DNA of 64,000 nucleotides from Amorphophallus konjac. Its lineage: Eukaryota > Streptophyta > Magnoliopsida > Alismatales > Araceae. Where the stretch lies: positions 162,298,334-162,362,333 of the forward strand of contig CM040120.1 of assembly GCA_022559845.1 (NCBI GenBank). Direction: 5' to 3'. Below, piece by piece: positions 1-11,361 of the stretch (position 1 is its first letter; every line of letters begins with the position of its first letter). The position numbers were made by a program, and so were the translations under genes. Below the pieces are notes generated by a model. That model was not told the origin of the DNA, searched no databases, and saw only the letters and a list, made by a program, of their open reading frames with translations.

Positions 1-730
1 TATGCTCTCGTTCCTACTTGTCTTGCGTGGAACTAGCAACTTCCAGACCTTCTAACTCTTCGACGGCTTGTTCTCTTAGCACGGGATTTAGAAAGAAGCT
101 AGAAGATATAAAAAGGAACAAATAACCCTAAAGGATGAACCTGAACAGACGACGCCTTACCTTCGAACTACGCGATCCAAAATTGGGGTTCGCGTAGGTC
201 GAATCTGGGATTTATTTATAGAGTTCAGCCCAGGGTTGAGAGATTATATCGAACTAGGAGTCCTTATTGGGGTTAGAATCAATCTCTAAGAGTCCTAGAC
301 ATGTTCCCAAGCGAAATCACATTGATCCCTAGTGATTTGGGTGGATAAAAATCTGATCTTTATGTGGTTCTTCACCTTCCGTTTACGGAATGAGGAAGCG
401 GTCTTCCCTGGATCGCCTTCACCAGGCAGTGGTCTTGCGATAAACTGCCTCTTGCCTGGGTGATAAACTGAGTCTAATTCCTCTTTTAATTATCCCTATT
501 AATGTAGTTAAAATAGGGAAATAATCCGAATACGTCTCTAGGGCTGGGTTTGGGCCTAAAAGTCTTAGAATTTGTCTATGGGCCCATTTTAAATGGTCTT
601 AATGGTCTACAAGTAATTGGGTATTTAAATAAATGTTAAGTAACCCATTAAATCAATAGTCAACTTATTTTAAGCTTAATTAATTCTATTTAATTCCTGA
701 AAAATCCAAATAAATTCCCGGGGTGCTCCA
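1..730 (-). mobile_element. Right-hand end of a gypsy-type LTR, family B (copy B0)
   Basis: The segment ends at CGGGGTGCTCCA (719-730), one base away from the GGTGCTACA terminus of other B copies. Copia integrase coding begins directly after it. A TATTTATA run at about 213-220 sits where the other copies have theirs. It reads as TATAAATA on the - strand, which is why the LTR is put on -. The other end and the upstream target duplication lie outside the window, so solo or full-length status is unknown. Confidence 0.65.
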
Positions 731-1025
731 GTAAGTGTTATGGATTTGTCATTGTTGATGATTTTTCTCGCTTTACATGGGTTCTATTTTTGAGCAGTAA
801 AAGTGATGTTTTGCAGTTCTAAGCCTTTTGTAAGAGAGTTCAGAACGAGAAAGGATATATGATTACCAGATTGCAAAGTGATCATGGGCGTGAATTTGGC
901 AATGCTAATTTTGATGAATTTTACAGGAATGAAGGATACATCCATAACTTCTCTGCCCCCAGGACATAGGAGCAAAATGACGTATTGGAATGGAAGAATC
1001 GCACGCTAATAGATATGGTGAGAAC
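731..1025 (+). pseudogene. Copia A integrase core, part 1 (broken)
   Basis: The reading frame gives a Ty1/copia integrase core. It has the IVDDFSRFTW block, then LQSDHGREF with the second catalytic Asp, then a block ending ..EWKNRTL with the catalytic Glu. Copia integrase joins the cDNA ends to host DNA. Two in-frame stops, near 820 and 968, make it dead. The upstream part (gag, protease, start of integrase) is missing because B0 ends at 730. The downstream part continues at 4244, after solo LTR B1. The exact frame match across B1 shows that this is one gene. Lineage is judged Sirevirus (SIRE/Maximus) from the later RT and the extra 3' ORF. Confidence 0.85.
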
Positions 1026-3866
1026 TGTCACGCCCTGAACCGATAATAGCGGAATGCATTGCTTGGAACGTGGCAGCGAAACAGTCGTGTCAATCAGAGC
1101 AAACCATACAGGCACAATATAATTGAACCAAATATAATTTCATTTAAAATATAAGTTTATTACAATTGGACTCTAGCTAACAGACATAATAAAAGAAAAT
1201 TACAATGGACTCATGACTATATAGACTTGACATAAGACTAGGGAGGATCATCTAATGGCCGGAGTTCTCATCACTCTTGCCCATTCCCATCTTGACCGCA
1301 CTCATTATCAATATTACCTGAAAAATATAGAAAAACACTAGGTGAGCGAACGCTTAGTAGGTCTTATATCTCTTGCTCTAAGCTAGTTTTAAGTAAATAA
1401 CAATTTATCATGAATATGCAGATCATGCAAGGTGTGGATCATGCAAGGTGCGATAGTAAAGAGCTATAATGGCACGATACATATCAAGAATTCGGAGATA
1501 ATGCAAGAACTATAAAGGTAACAAATAAGACAATAATTTCCAGAACTATAGAGGGAATAGACTAGACAATAAATTTAAGAACAATCTTGAGGAGACTTTA
1601 ACAATCATTTCAACAAGGTGCTTGCTTTCTCAAGAGCATAACATGAGACTATCACTTATAAGTTTGGCTATATGTACAATATGAATTCAAACATCTCTAG
1701 TCATGAACATGTCAATCTTTTGTGGAAATGTCATAGATCAATCTTGCTTTTCGTTGGTGCAATGTCACACCCGATCAATCATGATACCGGCACATGTTTG
1801 GACTTTGCCTCGTCCATGGGATCAGATCAGGACCCCGTCACTTTTTGTTCTAGCATTGAGTGTCAATCTTTGTTGGACCCATAGCCCCTTTTAAGTTCTA
1901 GACCAATTCCACGTCAATTTGATGGCCAAATGAGTTTCAAGGATCAAGTTATGTAGGAACATAAAGGTAGATTGACGGAATAGAGATTCCAAGAATAAGA
2001 CTCTCGTGAAAACTGAATATTCATAAAACTAGGTAATTGGCGTGCACTCAGATCACCACCAATTCTAGAATTGGCGCCCACAGTGATGGCCGCTAATTCT
2101 GGGAACAGTACAGGCACGAAGAAATAACGACCACTCAAACGGTCGCTAATTCAATTAGCATCCACTGTCTGGTCGCTAATTCCAGATAGAGACAGACTTC
2201 TCACAGAGTGCCCGAAACAGTGTTTCATGAGGGCTAGGACATCATGTTTCTTCAGAGTGACGTGACAATCAATGGTTCCAAGGTTTTTATGGTACAAACA
2301 GCTCGGCTGTCTTGAGGGAATCTAAGACTAGCGGAGTCTTACGGAGGTCTCAATGAAGAAAGTACCAGTCTGAAGGAAGGAATATCCCGCAGAGGGTGCA
2401 ATCATCACCAAGAGTTGAGTGTGTAAGCGTCAAACAAAATAGGGACCAAGTCTCGGACGTGAGACAGTGGTGCCAATGAGATCCGATGGTGTAGGATCGA
2501 GGAAAACGTGCGATGAAACAATCACAGAAAACTACGCCTTAGCAGTGGCCGTCAATTCCAATTGGCGCCCACTAACTCGACATCCATTCATGATTTTCCA
2601 GCAATTATATCTGATTTTTCCAGTAATTTGCGTCTTAACACAAGGCATCAATTCTTTTATTTTTCTATTCATATATCTATATATTTTCAGGAAAACACCG
2701 CCTCTCCGAAGGGGCGCACATTAAGGAAATTGCGCATCTTTAGTAGGGCATTAATTCTTTTAACTACAGAAACAATGCCTATTTCATTATATAATTATAT
2801 TTCAGAAAATAGCGCCTACTTACAGGGGCGCTCATTTATTAAATAGCGACTGTTTGGCGGTGCCCATTCCTTTCAGTTACAAAGTAACACACACCGGCCC
2901 GATATGTTTACTAAGACAAACTACTATTCAATTTCTAAGAATTGGCATGAACAGTAGCATGTCGATGTTTATCAGGATTTTCAGGGAACTAAAGACATGG
3001 TCATGCAGAGAAAAATATGGAGAATCCAGAAACATGCTCATGCAAGGATATTAATGTCAGGTTTCATAGATATTAAATTTTAAACATGGGTTATTTATTA
3101 ATTGCACTAAAACAAATAGCGTCAGTGGGATGGTCGCTCATTAATTGACTCCTAGAAGACTGTCGCTAATTCAAGAATTAGCGTTCATTCGCATGGTCGG
3201 CCATTAACCTACGGCCACTGCTCTGGCCGCTATTTCCATGTGAAACAGAAACAATAACTTCTACATAAAAACTCAGAACATGGATCTTGGAAGTAAGCTA
3301 TATGTAAGTAGAAAGATCCATGAAGGAATCTACATGCTCTAATGATCTAACATGATAGTTAATTAGAGTTTTGCTTGGGAGATTGCCTACCTTTACGCTT
3401 GAAGGACAGAGACGTGAGAGGGAACAAAGGATGCAGACAGATGGCACAGCAGGAGAAAGAAGAAGGTAGAGGAAGAAGCTCGTTTGCTTCAATGCGCAGC
3501 AACGGCAGTAGCAATAGCAACTGTAGCACGCCCACGCACAGGACGAAGAGGGAGGAAGAAGACCGGACGTCGACGTAGCAGTAATAGAAAGCTCCCGTCG
3601 ATACCTAGGCAGCAGTAGCCCTGGCTTGATCGAATGGGGTTGGTATTTATAGGAGGAGAACTCCTTTGTGTGCATGGATCCTAGTGGGAATTAAATTTCC
3701 CTACGTTTAATCCTACTGGGTTTCAACTTTAACGTGCTAATCCCTTCCCTGCCATATCCGCAGCTGTTTTCCCTTGATGGTTCGTAGGAACCTTAATCCG
3801 TATGCAAACCATTGAACATGTATTAGGGTTTAAATTCGACGTGAGAAGGTTTGTTATTTAAAGCCA

Positions 3867-3947
<81 letters not shown>

Positions 3948-4238
3948 TCTGCCCATTTAATGTCCTGTTAGTGCTTTACGTTGATAGTTTAAGCCCATTA
4001 GTTGCTTTAAAGTCTTTAAATTTTCAATGGGGTAAGGCCATTAGGATTTATACGTTGGACCTTTATCTTTTTAGGGATTCTTTCGTAATGGTTTACTAAC
4101 TTAATATTAAGGCCCGTTATCTTATTTTAGCTATCTCTACTTTACTTACATTAAAATTTTATTTCCCATAATTGTTATATGACTTGTATTATATAGTTGT
4201 TACACTTTATTCTCTATTTAAATTTTTGGGTTGCTACA
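1026..4238 (-). mobile_element. Solo LTR B1 (gypsy-type), 3.2 kb, TSD AGAAC
   Basis: It starts TGTCACGCCC and ends GGGTTGCTACA. The 5-bp direct repeat AGAAC flanks it at 1021-1025 and 4239-4243. It holds no gag or pol, so it is a solo LTR left by LTR-LTR recombination. TATTTATA at 3644-3651 is TATAAATA on the - strand. The - orientation reads TGTAGCAACCC...GGGCGTGACA, the usual start and end of Tekay-like chromovirus LTRs; this lineage is inferred. The small hairpin TGAGCGAACGCTTA is near 1343-1356. Arrays of short GTCGC/GGCC inverted motifs lie at about 2030-2180 and 3120-3235. It interrupts the copia A integrase codons. Confidence 0.9.
3870..3945. repeat. (TA)38 microsatellite
   Basis: An uninterrupted TA dinucleotide run lies inside solo LTR B1. 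The YIYIYI reading frame across it is an artefact. Confidence 0.98.
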
Positions 4239-4243
4239 AGAAC

Positions 4244-4937
4244 AATGCTGAGTGAGCGAAATCTTCCTCGCTATTTCTAGGCTGAAGCGGTAAATACAGC
4301 GTGTCACATCATAAACTACACTATGGTAAGGCCGTTTGTACATAAGACACCCTATAAACTCTACAAAGGTAAGAAACTAAATATCTCTTATTTTAAATCC
4401 TTTGGGAGTACTTGTTGCATTTTGAATAATGATAGGGATGATCTAGAGAAATTTGATGCAAAGAGTGATGTTGGGATATTCTTAGGTTATTCTAATAACT
4501 CACGGGCTTATCGTGTTTTTAATAAAAGAAATTTAGTGATTAAAGAGAGTCTGCACGTGATTGTTGATGAAAGTGAATCCAAGGCTTCCATGCAAGTTAC
4601 TGATGAATCAGATTTTTTGCAGGCCAAAAGTCAAGAAGATGTAAAGAGAGAAAAACTGCATGATCCATCGACTTCAGGTACAACATCCAAAGAAAAGAAT
4701 GCAGTTGAAGAACCCAATGTAGTACATTTGAGAGATGCACCTCAAATGCATCCAGGCCTACCTCGCCCATGGAAGTACATGAAAGATCATCCCGCAGAAA
4801 ATGTCATAGGTGAGGTAAATGAAGGTATAAAAACTCTCTCATCCTTGAATCTTATGCTTGCACTAAATGCATTTGCACTCACATCACAAGTAGAACCCAA
4901 GAGCATTGATGATGCAATAAAAGATGATCTTAGGTGA
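4244..4937 (+). pseudogene. Copia A integrase C-terminal part and linker (broken)
   Basis: This continues the integrase frame left at 1025. One stop occurs early, at the end of ..LPRYF near 4278. Then come the conserved KTPYKLYKGKK stretch and the GIFLGYS motif typical of the copia integrase C-terminal half. A variable acidic linker leads towards reverse transcriptase. The frame ends at a TGA at 4935-4937, while RT continues in the next frame from 4934, so a frameshift separates them. It belongs to copia A, is + strand and is non-functional. Confidence 0.88.
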
Positions 4938-5299
4938 TGGCTATGCACGAGGAACTACACCAATTCCAACGGAATGAGGTGTGGAGACTAGTGCCCCCTC
5001 CTGATAACCACAACGTGATCGGAACCAAATGGGTATTTCGAAACAAGATGAATGATCAAGGTGTGGTTATTAGGAATAAGGCCCGACTCATGGCCAAGGG
5101 TTATAGCCAAGAGCTCGGGATCGATGTTGATGAATCATTCGCTCCGGTTGCTCACCTTGAAGCTGTGCGCATTGTACTTTCTTTTTCATGCTCTAAAAAT
5201 TTTAAATTGTATCAAATGGATGTGAAGAGCGCCTTCTTAAACGGCTTTATCAAGGAAGAAGTGTTTGTTGAGCAACCTCTGGGGTTTGAGGACATAAAA
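4934..5299 (+). pseudogene. Copia A reverse transcriptase, N-terminal part
   Basis: This is the start of a Ty1/copia reverse transcriptase, which copies element RNA into cDNA. The order of motifs is [12 protein letters not shown], then [11 protein letters not shown], then [11 protein letters not shown], then the ..[12 protein letters not shown] block, then [11 protein letters not shown] with the first catalytic Asp, then VEQPLGFED. The frame is cut at codon ATA-AAA by the B2 insertion. Its TSD TAAAA is 5295-5299. RT resumes at 29819, including the catalytic YVDD. A frameshift at 4934 separates it from the integrase. Confidence 0.92.
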
Positions 5300-5321
5300 T
5301 GTCACGCCCCGAACTGATAGC

Positions 5322-6843
5322 TGTTGTGCATCCCTTGTTTTGATGATGACAAGTTGTATCTCATTGTCTTTACCATATGCACATGCCAAATGTTTAATAT
5401 CTAAATGATCAATGCAGGTATATTGATGATTAAAATAGGCCAGCCAAAGGTCAAGGATGAACCAAACTCAATTCAGAAGCTCAGCCCTTCAAGATCTCTA
5501 AAACAGGTTCTAGACTGGCTTAGAAGCCGACACCTGAGGGATCCGAAGCCGACACTTGAAGGCAGACAGAAACCAGGGAATTCTGGTTCTGTTCAGAAGC
5601 CGACCACGGAGGCCCTGGAAGCCGACACTTGAAGGCAGACAGAAACCAGGGAATTCTGGTTCTGTTCAGAAGCCGACCACGGAGGCCCTGGAAGCCGACC
5701 ACGGGCGGAGATGCGAATTGTAAGCCCTAAAATGGACCCGTTTCTTGTGAGATCCGATACCCAAGGCTTGGATCCATTATGGTATGCACCTAGAGGGTCC
5801 AGATAAGCCAGGAAACATGGGTCTTTGCCAGGTTTTGGTTCTTTTCATGGATTTGACTTGGTCTTCTACTTCCTAGCTGAAAAATAGGAGATTTCCCATT
5901 GGATTCTGCAACTGAACTAGCAGAAATCATGGGAGTTCCTAAAAATCAGAAAGAGATGGCGGGAAGGCAGAAGGAAGGGAGGCAGCAGCAAACTAAAATC
6001 AGGGAGGCTGCTGGAAAAAGAGAGCGCTGCATCTAGAGTGCGCTGCATCTAGAGAGAGCTACATCTAGAGAGAAAAATCTGCAGGTCGTGGAAGAAGCAT
6101 ACTTGGAAGAGCTTGTGCGACCCAGATAAAGAAGCAAGAAGAAGCTACTGGAAAAAGGAAGTGCGCTGCATCTAGAGAGAAGTGTCTGCATCTCGTGGGA
6201 AGAAAAGAGAAAAGGGGCCTGTGCGACCTAGATCAAGAAGAAGAAGGAGAAGAAGAAAACAAGGGCAACAGCAGAAGAAGCACCAGTAGGAGAAGAGCAG
6301 CAGTAGGAGAAGCACCGACAGCAACACAAGATCAGCCAATATCTGAAATCAGAGAAGAAGCTCGGTGAACTCCATCTACAGATCGAGATACCCAATCATC
6401 AGGAGAATTCTACACTCAATCTGTATTTATATCTCTATTCAATCTTTCATTTTACTTTTCTATTCTGTTAATCAAGCTGTTCGTCAGCGGAATATTCAGA
6501 TTGAGCTGAGCTGCTCAGATCTGAGGTTGTTCAAGCTGTGAGTCAGCGGAGTGTTCAAGCTGTGATTCAGCGGAAGGAAGCCTCACCGGGTTTGGTGAGG
6601 GGTGGATGTAGGCAGACTGGATGTTTGGCCGAACCACCTAAAAATCCTTGTCTCCTTTGTGTGATTGTTTGTGATCTTCGCTAGATGCATGCCTAGGTTC
6701 GTCTTTGTTATGCATAGAGTATACGCTTTAATTTCCGCTTAAGCCGCATAGTTTAAATTGTTTACATAAGTCTGCAATAGTTCTTGAATTTGGGGGCGGA
6801 TCTATTCACCCCCCCTCTAGACCGCCATTCCACCTGCACAACA
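5322..6843 (+). repeat. 5' LTR of copia C
   Basis: It runs from TGTTGTGCATCCC to CACCTGCACAACA, repeated at 11362-12882. It contains a 73-bp tandem duplication (units near 5546 and 5619). The duplication is present in both LTRs (11592 and 11665), so it predates this insertion. The middle (5950-6330) is a purine-rich stretch with repeated GCATCTAGAG motifs. Confidence 0.95.
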
Positions 6844-6845
6844 CG

Positions 6846-6862
6846 TGGTATCAGAGCGGGTT
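6846..6862 (+). other. Primer binding site of copia C
   Basis: TGGTATCAGAGCGGGTT begins two bases after the 5' LTR. It is complementary to the 3' end of initiator Met-tRNA, the standard plant copia primer for minus-strand DNA synthesis. Confidence 0.93.
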
Positions 6863-6902
6863 ATCCATTCAAGAGGTCCAACGACCCGGATAGATTAGTG
6901 GA

Positions 6903-9294
6903 ATGGACGCCAAAGGATTATTGGCAGAGGGTCATTCGGTGACTAGGCCACCATATTTTGATGGTACTAACTACCCGTATTGGAAAAACCGAATGCAGGT
7001 CTTTCTCAGAGCGCAGGACCATGAATTATGGCGAGTTGTAAGCCGAGGGCTACATCAACTTCCTGAAGATGAAGACACCTGGACACGAGAGCAGATAAAG
7101 AAGTCAAATCAGAACTGGAGAGCAATGAATATTATGCAATGCTTGCTTCACCCAACAGAATTTTCAAGGGTTTCCTCATGTGCCACTGGCAAGGAAATGT
7201 GGGACCGGTTAGAGGTAATATATGAAGGCACTTCTGAGGTAAGAGAAATTAAAGCCAATATGCTTATCTCCGATTATGAAATGTTTAAAATGGAACCACA
7301 TGAATCCATTTCTGAAATGTATGCTAGACTAACTCAGTTAACTAATAGCTTAAAAGGTCTAGGGAAAAACTACACTAATAATGAACTTGTAAGGAAAGTC
7401 CTTAGATCTTTAACTTCTACTTGGCATACCAAAGCAACAGTGATTGAGGATTCTAAAAACTTATCTACTATGACTGTTGATGAGATGATAGGCTCATTGA
7501 TGACTTATGAGCTTAACCTGAAGAGAAATGAGGAAGAAACATCAAAGAAGAAGTCGTTAGCACTAAAGGCTAAAGAGCTTAGCGAGGCATCCTCAGATGA
7601 TAGTGAGTCATCCAGCACCGAGGAGGATTTGGGTGAGTTTGCCAAGTTAACCAAAAAATTCAAAAAGTTCTTGAAGATGGAAGGTAAGAACTTCAAGAAT
7701 CCAAAGGGTAAGGTAAGAATGCCATCCAAGTTCAAATCTGAATCACTTGAGAAAAAAATCTAACAATCTTATTTGTTACAATTGCAGCAAGCCTGGACAC
7801 ATCGAGATTGAATGTCCACACAATGAGAAGAAAACACACTCCAAGAGGAAAGACAAGAAGAAAGCCATGATAGGCACATGGAGTGATGAAGAGGAAAGTG
7901 AAGGGAAGAGTTCATCCAGTGAAACCAATGAAGACTTAGGTCTTATGGCAATAGGTCAGTATGAGGTAAATGAAAACTCTTCTCCATTTGAGCATTTCAC
8001 CATTGATGATTGGCAAGAAGCATATGGTGAATTGCTTGATAAATGCGATACTGTAAGAAAAGAAAATGAAGCTTTGAAAAAGAAAATAAATACCATGGCT
8101 CATGATACACCTTCATCTGAAAATATTGCATGCTTGCAAACTGAGATTTCAAATCTGATGAAACAAGTTCATGATTTAGATGCTTCCAAGTCTGAACTAA
8201 AAGATCTAGAAGATGAGAATGAAAATTTGAGAGATGAAATTGATGAGCTAAGAATGAAAATGTAAAATTCAGATTCAAAAGATTTGAAAGATGAAAATGA
8301 GAGCTTAAAAAGGGAAATAGATGATCTCAAACTGAAATTGTAAGACTATGAAAAGGAAACCATACTAGCCAATGAAAAATATGATGCAATCAAGGAGGTC
8401 AACTGTCAACTTCAGAAGGAAATTGAAAAGATTCAAGAAGAACTGAAAGACAAACAAAAATCCTTGGAAAAGTTGATGAAAGGTAGAGAAAACCTAGATG
8501 CTGTGTTAGAATCTAGAGTAAACTTTCAAAAGGAAGGATTAGGTTTCAACCCAACAGCCAAAAAGGAATTTAAATTAAAAACTATCACCTTTATGGATGA
8601 AAAAGACATAAAAGGGAAAAAACCTCTTGTTGACATGTATGGGTCAGAAAGATCAAAATTCTCAACAAATAGGAACAAACTACCAAGCCAAGTTTCAAGG
8701 TCAATTAACCACCATCAAATGAGAGAAAAGCAATTCTGGAAGCAGAACAGAAGTCGACTAAGACCCCATCCTGAGTCAACCACAGGCAGAGCAAGAAGCT
8801 TTTCTGAAGTCTGGCAGAACAGCAGTCGACCAAGACCCCTTCAAGAGTCGACTATGGGAAGCAACAGCAACATCACAGATTTCTGGCAACATGGAAGTCG
8901 ACACAGACCCCCTCCAAAGTCGACTTCTGGCTACAGCAGAGGGTATAAAGCCCCTCCAAGTTGATGCTTGCCCTTACATAGGTCAACGCATGGGCATCAT
9001 GGATTATATCATCATCCTAAATGTCAATGGGTAGGTAAATCCAGAGTTAATGGTAAGTCCCAATCACCCTCTACTTATTGGAAAGATAAAAACATGAATC
9101 TTGTAAAGAAGCAAAATTTGGTGAATCTTTCTAATGTCTTTATTGATGTCGTTAAGAAATCTTCATGCAGACCTAATGAGAATCCAACGCGAGCAAGGTT
9201 GATATGGATACCAAAAACCATACTATCATGTCTCGAAGAATTAAACACTCAAAAGGGGCCCAAAGCTACTTGGGTTCCCAAATTTGCAGCTTAA
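6903..9294 (+). pseudogene. Gag of copia C (Sirevirus type), frameshifted
   Basis: Gag packages element RNA. The start codon is 59 bp after the LTR. Residues ~1-240 form the UBN2-type gag domain, with the PPYFDGTNYPYWKNRM start. A +/-1 shift in an A-run near 7752 separates this from a CCHC zinc knuckle (CYNCSKPGHIEIEC, from 7774). Then come an acidic segment and a long coiled coil (about 8030-8480), with stops near 8265 and 8341. The NFQKEGLGFNP motif shared with D follows. A Ser/Arg/Pro-rich segment has three imperfect repeats (8740-8940), and a stop lies at 8962. The frame ends KGPKATWVPK, normally the lead-in to protease/integrase, but there is none here. Confidence 0.85.
8735..8935 (+). 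repeat. Three imperfect ~70-bp repeats inside gag of C
   Basis: Each unit encodes a FW-x-SRxRPxPxST pattern and carries paired GTCGAC sites. This looks like unequal duplication in the basic tail of Gag. Confidence 0.7.
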
Positions 9295-9733
9295 TGTGCT
9301 TGCAGCTAAGCCTTGCAGCCACTCACAAAAAGGGGCTTCATAAAAATGGCTGTCCAAGGCATGACTAAGGGGGAACAAATGAAATTCTGCTTATGGTTGA
9401 ACAGTAAGATTTTTGCTCTCTTAATTAGCTGCACAACATGTTGGAATCAGGTAATTCTTATGAATTAAAATTTGCTTCATGAAAATTTTGAAGGCGGCTG
9501 CATTTATCCATTTACAGATTTCATGATCTTGCTGCAACAATCTTGATTTTAATTTCTTATTGTATGACACAGTGAGGGGGAGTTGCACATGTGGTATAGG
9601 TGTTCTGCATGAGTCATGCATATATTTTCATATCTGAGTTTGCTTATGCAGTTGTCATGCATTCATAGCATGGATTCTTGTGGTATATTAAATGGTGATT
9701 GGTGGAAGGGCATGTTAAGCTTGTCTGAAAGCC

Positions 9734-9770
9734 ACACTATGCGTAGAGGACTTTCCTCCGCCAAGTACCA
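9734..9770 (+). other. Conserved hairpin (copy in C)
   Basis: CTATGCGTA is followed by the stem GAGGA-CTT-TCCTC and then CGCCAAGTACC. Flanks and position (440 bp after gag) match copies in D (23090-23146), E (60825-60880) and at 41624-41681, all read on the element strand. Confidence 0.7.
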
Positions 9771-11051
9771 AAGGTCCAAAATTCATGTACAGAAAGCCTT
9801 TGGATAGGTCAAAAGATGCATTACATGTCATGAATGCATATGGAGTCACCTGATTTGACTGAGAGGGAGCTCAGACTATTTCCATCTTTCTATCCCTACT
9901 GCTCTAAACGTTGTTCATGCATTTGCCCCCATCTTATCAAGAACCCTTGCAAAATTCCTCAATTCACTGTCGTCAATTTATATCATCATTCTTACATCCT
10001 TATTGCAATAATTCTAACCCATTTGAATTCAACACAGGTTCATGATTTCAGGGGGAGTAATGGGCAAATACTCTTCTAATTTCTTAGAGAGCTATTGAAA
10101 TTGACCCATGGAAATAAGTCAATGGTTTGGGGTTTATAAACCTCTGAAATTTGAAATTAAATGCCTATGAAAATTTCGGCCTGTGTTCATATAATTATTT
10201 TGAATCAGCCTAAGGGAAATATGTCCTCACCTTCTCTTGAGATTGAATTTTTGATAGTAGTGAGGCAACTCTAGTTGAATGGTTTTAACTTAGTATTTTT
10301 TTTAAACGTGTATCTTGAAAAAGCCAAATGGGAATACGCCATTAAATTTCTACAAGATATTCTAATGAAAAAAAAGGGAAATGCAGAGCAATGGCATATT
10401 TCATTGAGAAACCAAGTCCCTGCACCAATGAAGTGATGAGGACAGCGTCATGATATGAAATGCTAACTCTGTCCAAAAGGAAGCAAAATGGTCAGTTGTG
10501 CGAAGTAATCGGGGACTCTGGTGTCTGATAAACATGTTTCCTCGCACTGAAAAGCCATGCTGAACTTGATTGCTCATTACAAAAAAAAGGAGAGGAGCAA
10601 ATTGTAAAAATGGTTGACCCAAGGCAAATATCAAAACTTATACAAGTTTAACCACAATACTAGTGAAAACTCTTCCGAGAGGTGACTAATGAAATCATCT
10701 TGACGATCAAAAGAGCTTGGACGGGAACTGGTTTGAAGAGGTTGCTTTAACACTGTTATATGTGCTAGAATGAAATTGCTCTTGGTTTTTTAACTTCAGA
10801 TTTGAGGCTTATATGTCTTGAACCATTGGCAAAAATAAGGCCAGTTACCTTAGCCTTTAAGAAAATTCATGAGTGTTTCTCAATTTCAACCCTCAGGTGA
10901 AATCTCTCATGTGAACCATGTTGAACAGCTTTGCTCATGCCATTACTTCCTCTCATCCCTAACAACTTAGTCCACATCTTTCCTCAATCCCTGATATTAG
11001 TTTTATCTCTCATCCTCTAAACTCCCAAATCTTGTTTTGATGATGTCAAAC

Positions 11052-11240
11052 GGGGAGAGAGTGTCATTGTGAGAATGTCAATGTATTTCATATAGGGGGA
11101 GAGATTGTTAAGAGGGAGATGTAGAGAGAGATATGAAGAGGGAGAGAGTGTCATTGTGAGAATGTCAACGTATTTCATATAGGGGGAGAGATTGTTAAGA
11201 GGGAGATGTAGAGAGAGATATGAAGAGGGAGAGAGTGTCA
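11052..11240 (+). repeat. 87-bp tandem repeat next to the polypurine tract of C
   Basis: The GAGAGAGTGTC anchor recurs at 87-bp spacing (11065, 11152 and 11239 for the same base). There are about 2.1 copies with one substitution visible. Each unit contains a TAGGGGGAGAGATTGTTAAG segment resembling the real PPT/LTR junction. Confidence 0.9.
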
Positions 11241-11347
11241 AGTCTGTCTTGTCTGTCCATTCATCATATGACTCATTCATAATAATGACTTATCTATCAT
11301 GAATACTTTTCATGCATAGTTCACAATGATCTACAGTTGCCATCATC

Positions 11348-11361
11348 AAAAAGGGGGAGAA
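11348..11361 (+). other. Polypurine tract of copia C
   Basis: AAAAAGGGGGAGAA directly abuts the 3' LTR. This is the plus-strand primer site for reverse transcription. Confidence 0.92.

Larger units (their letters stand above)
9295..11347 (+). other. Non-coding 3' domain of copia C
   Basis: No pol remnant is visible in about 2 kb between gag and the polypurine tract. Several extra GGGGGA tracts (near 9369, 9573, 10052 and 11095) resemble the multiple polypurine tracts known from Sireviruses. The hairpin shared with D and E is at 9734-9770 and an 87-bp tandem repeat at 11052-11240. Confidence 0.8.

Noticed and set aside
3298..3675. 125-codon minus frame in B1
   Set aside because: It is low-complexity and Cys/Ser-rich, lies just downstream of the minus TATA box and is not conserved in B3. 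It is probably leader RNA.
3851..4099. 82-codon frame starting with a Tyr-Ile run
   Set aside because: This is translation of the (TA)38 microsatellite.
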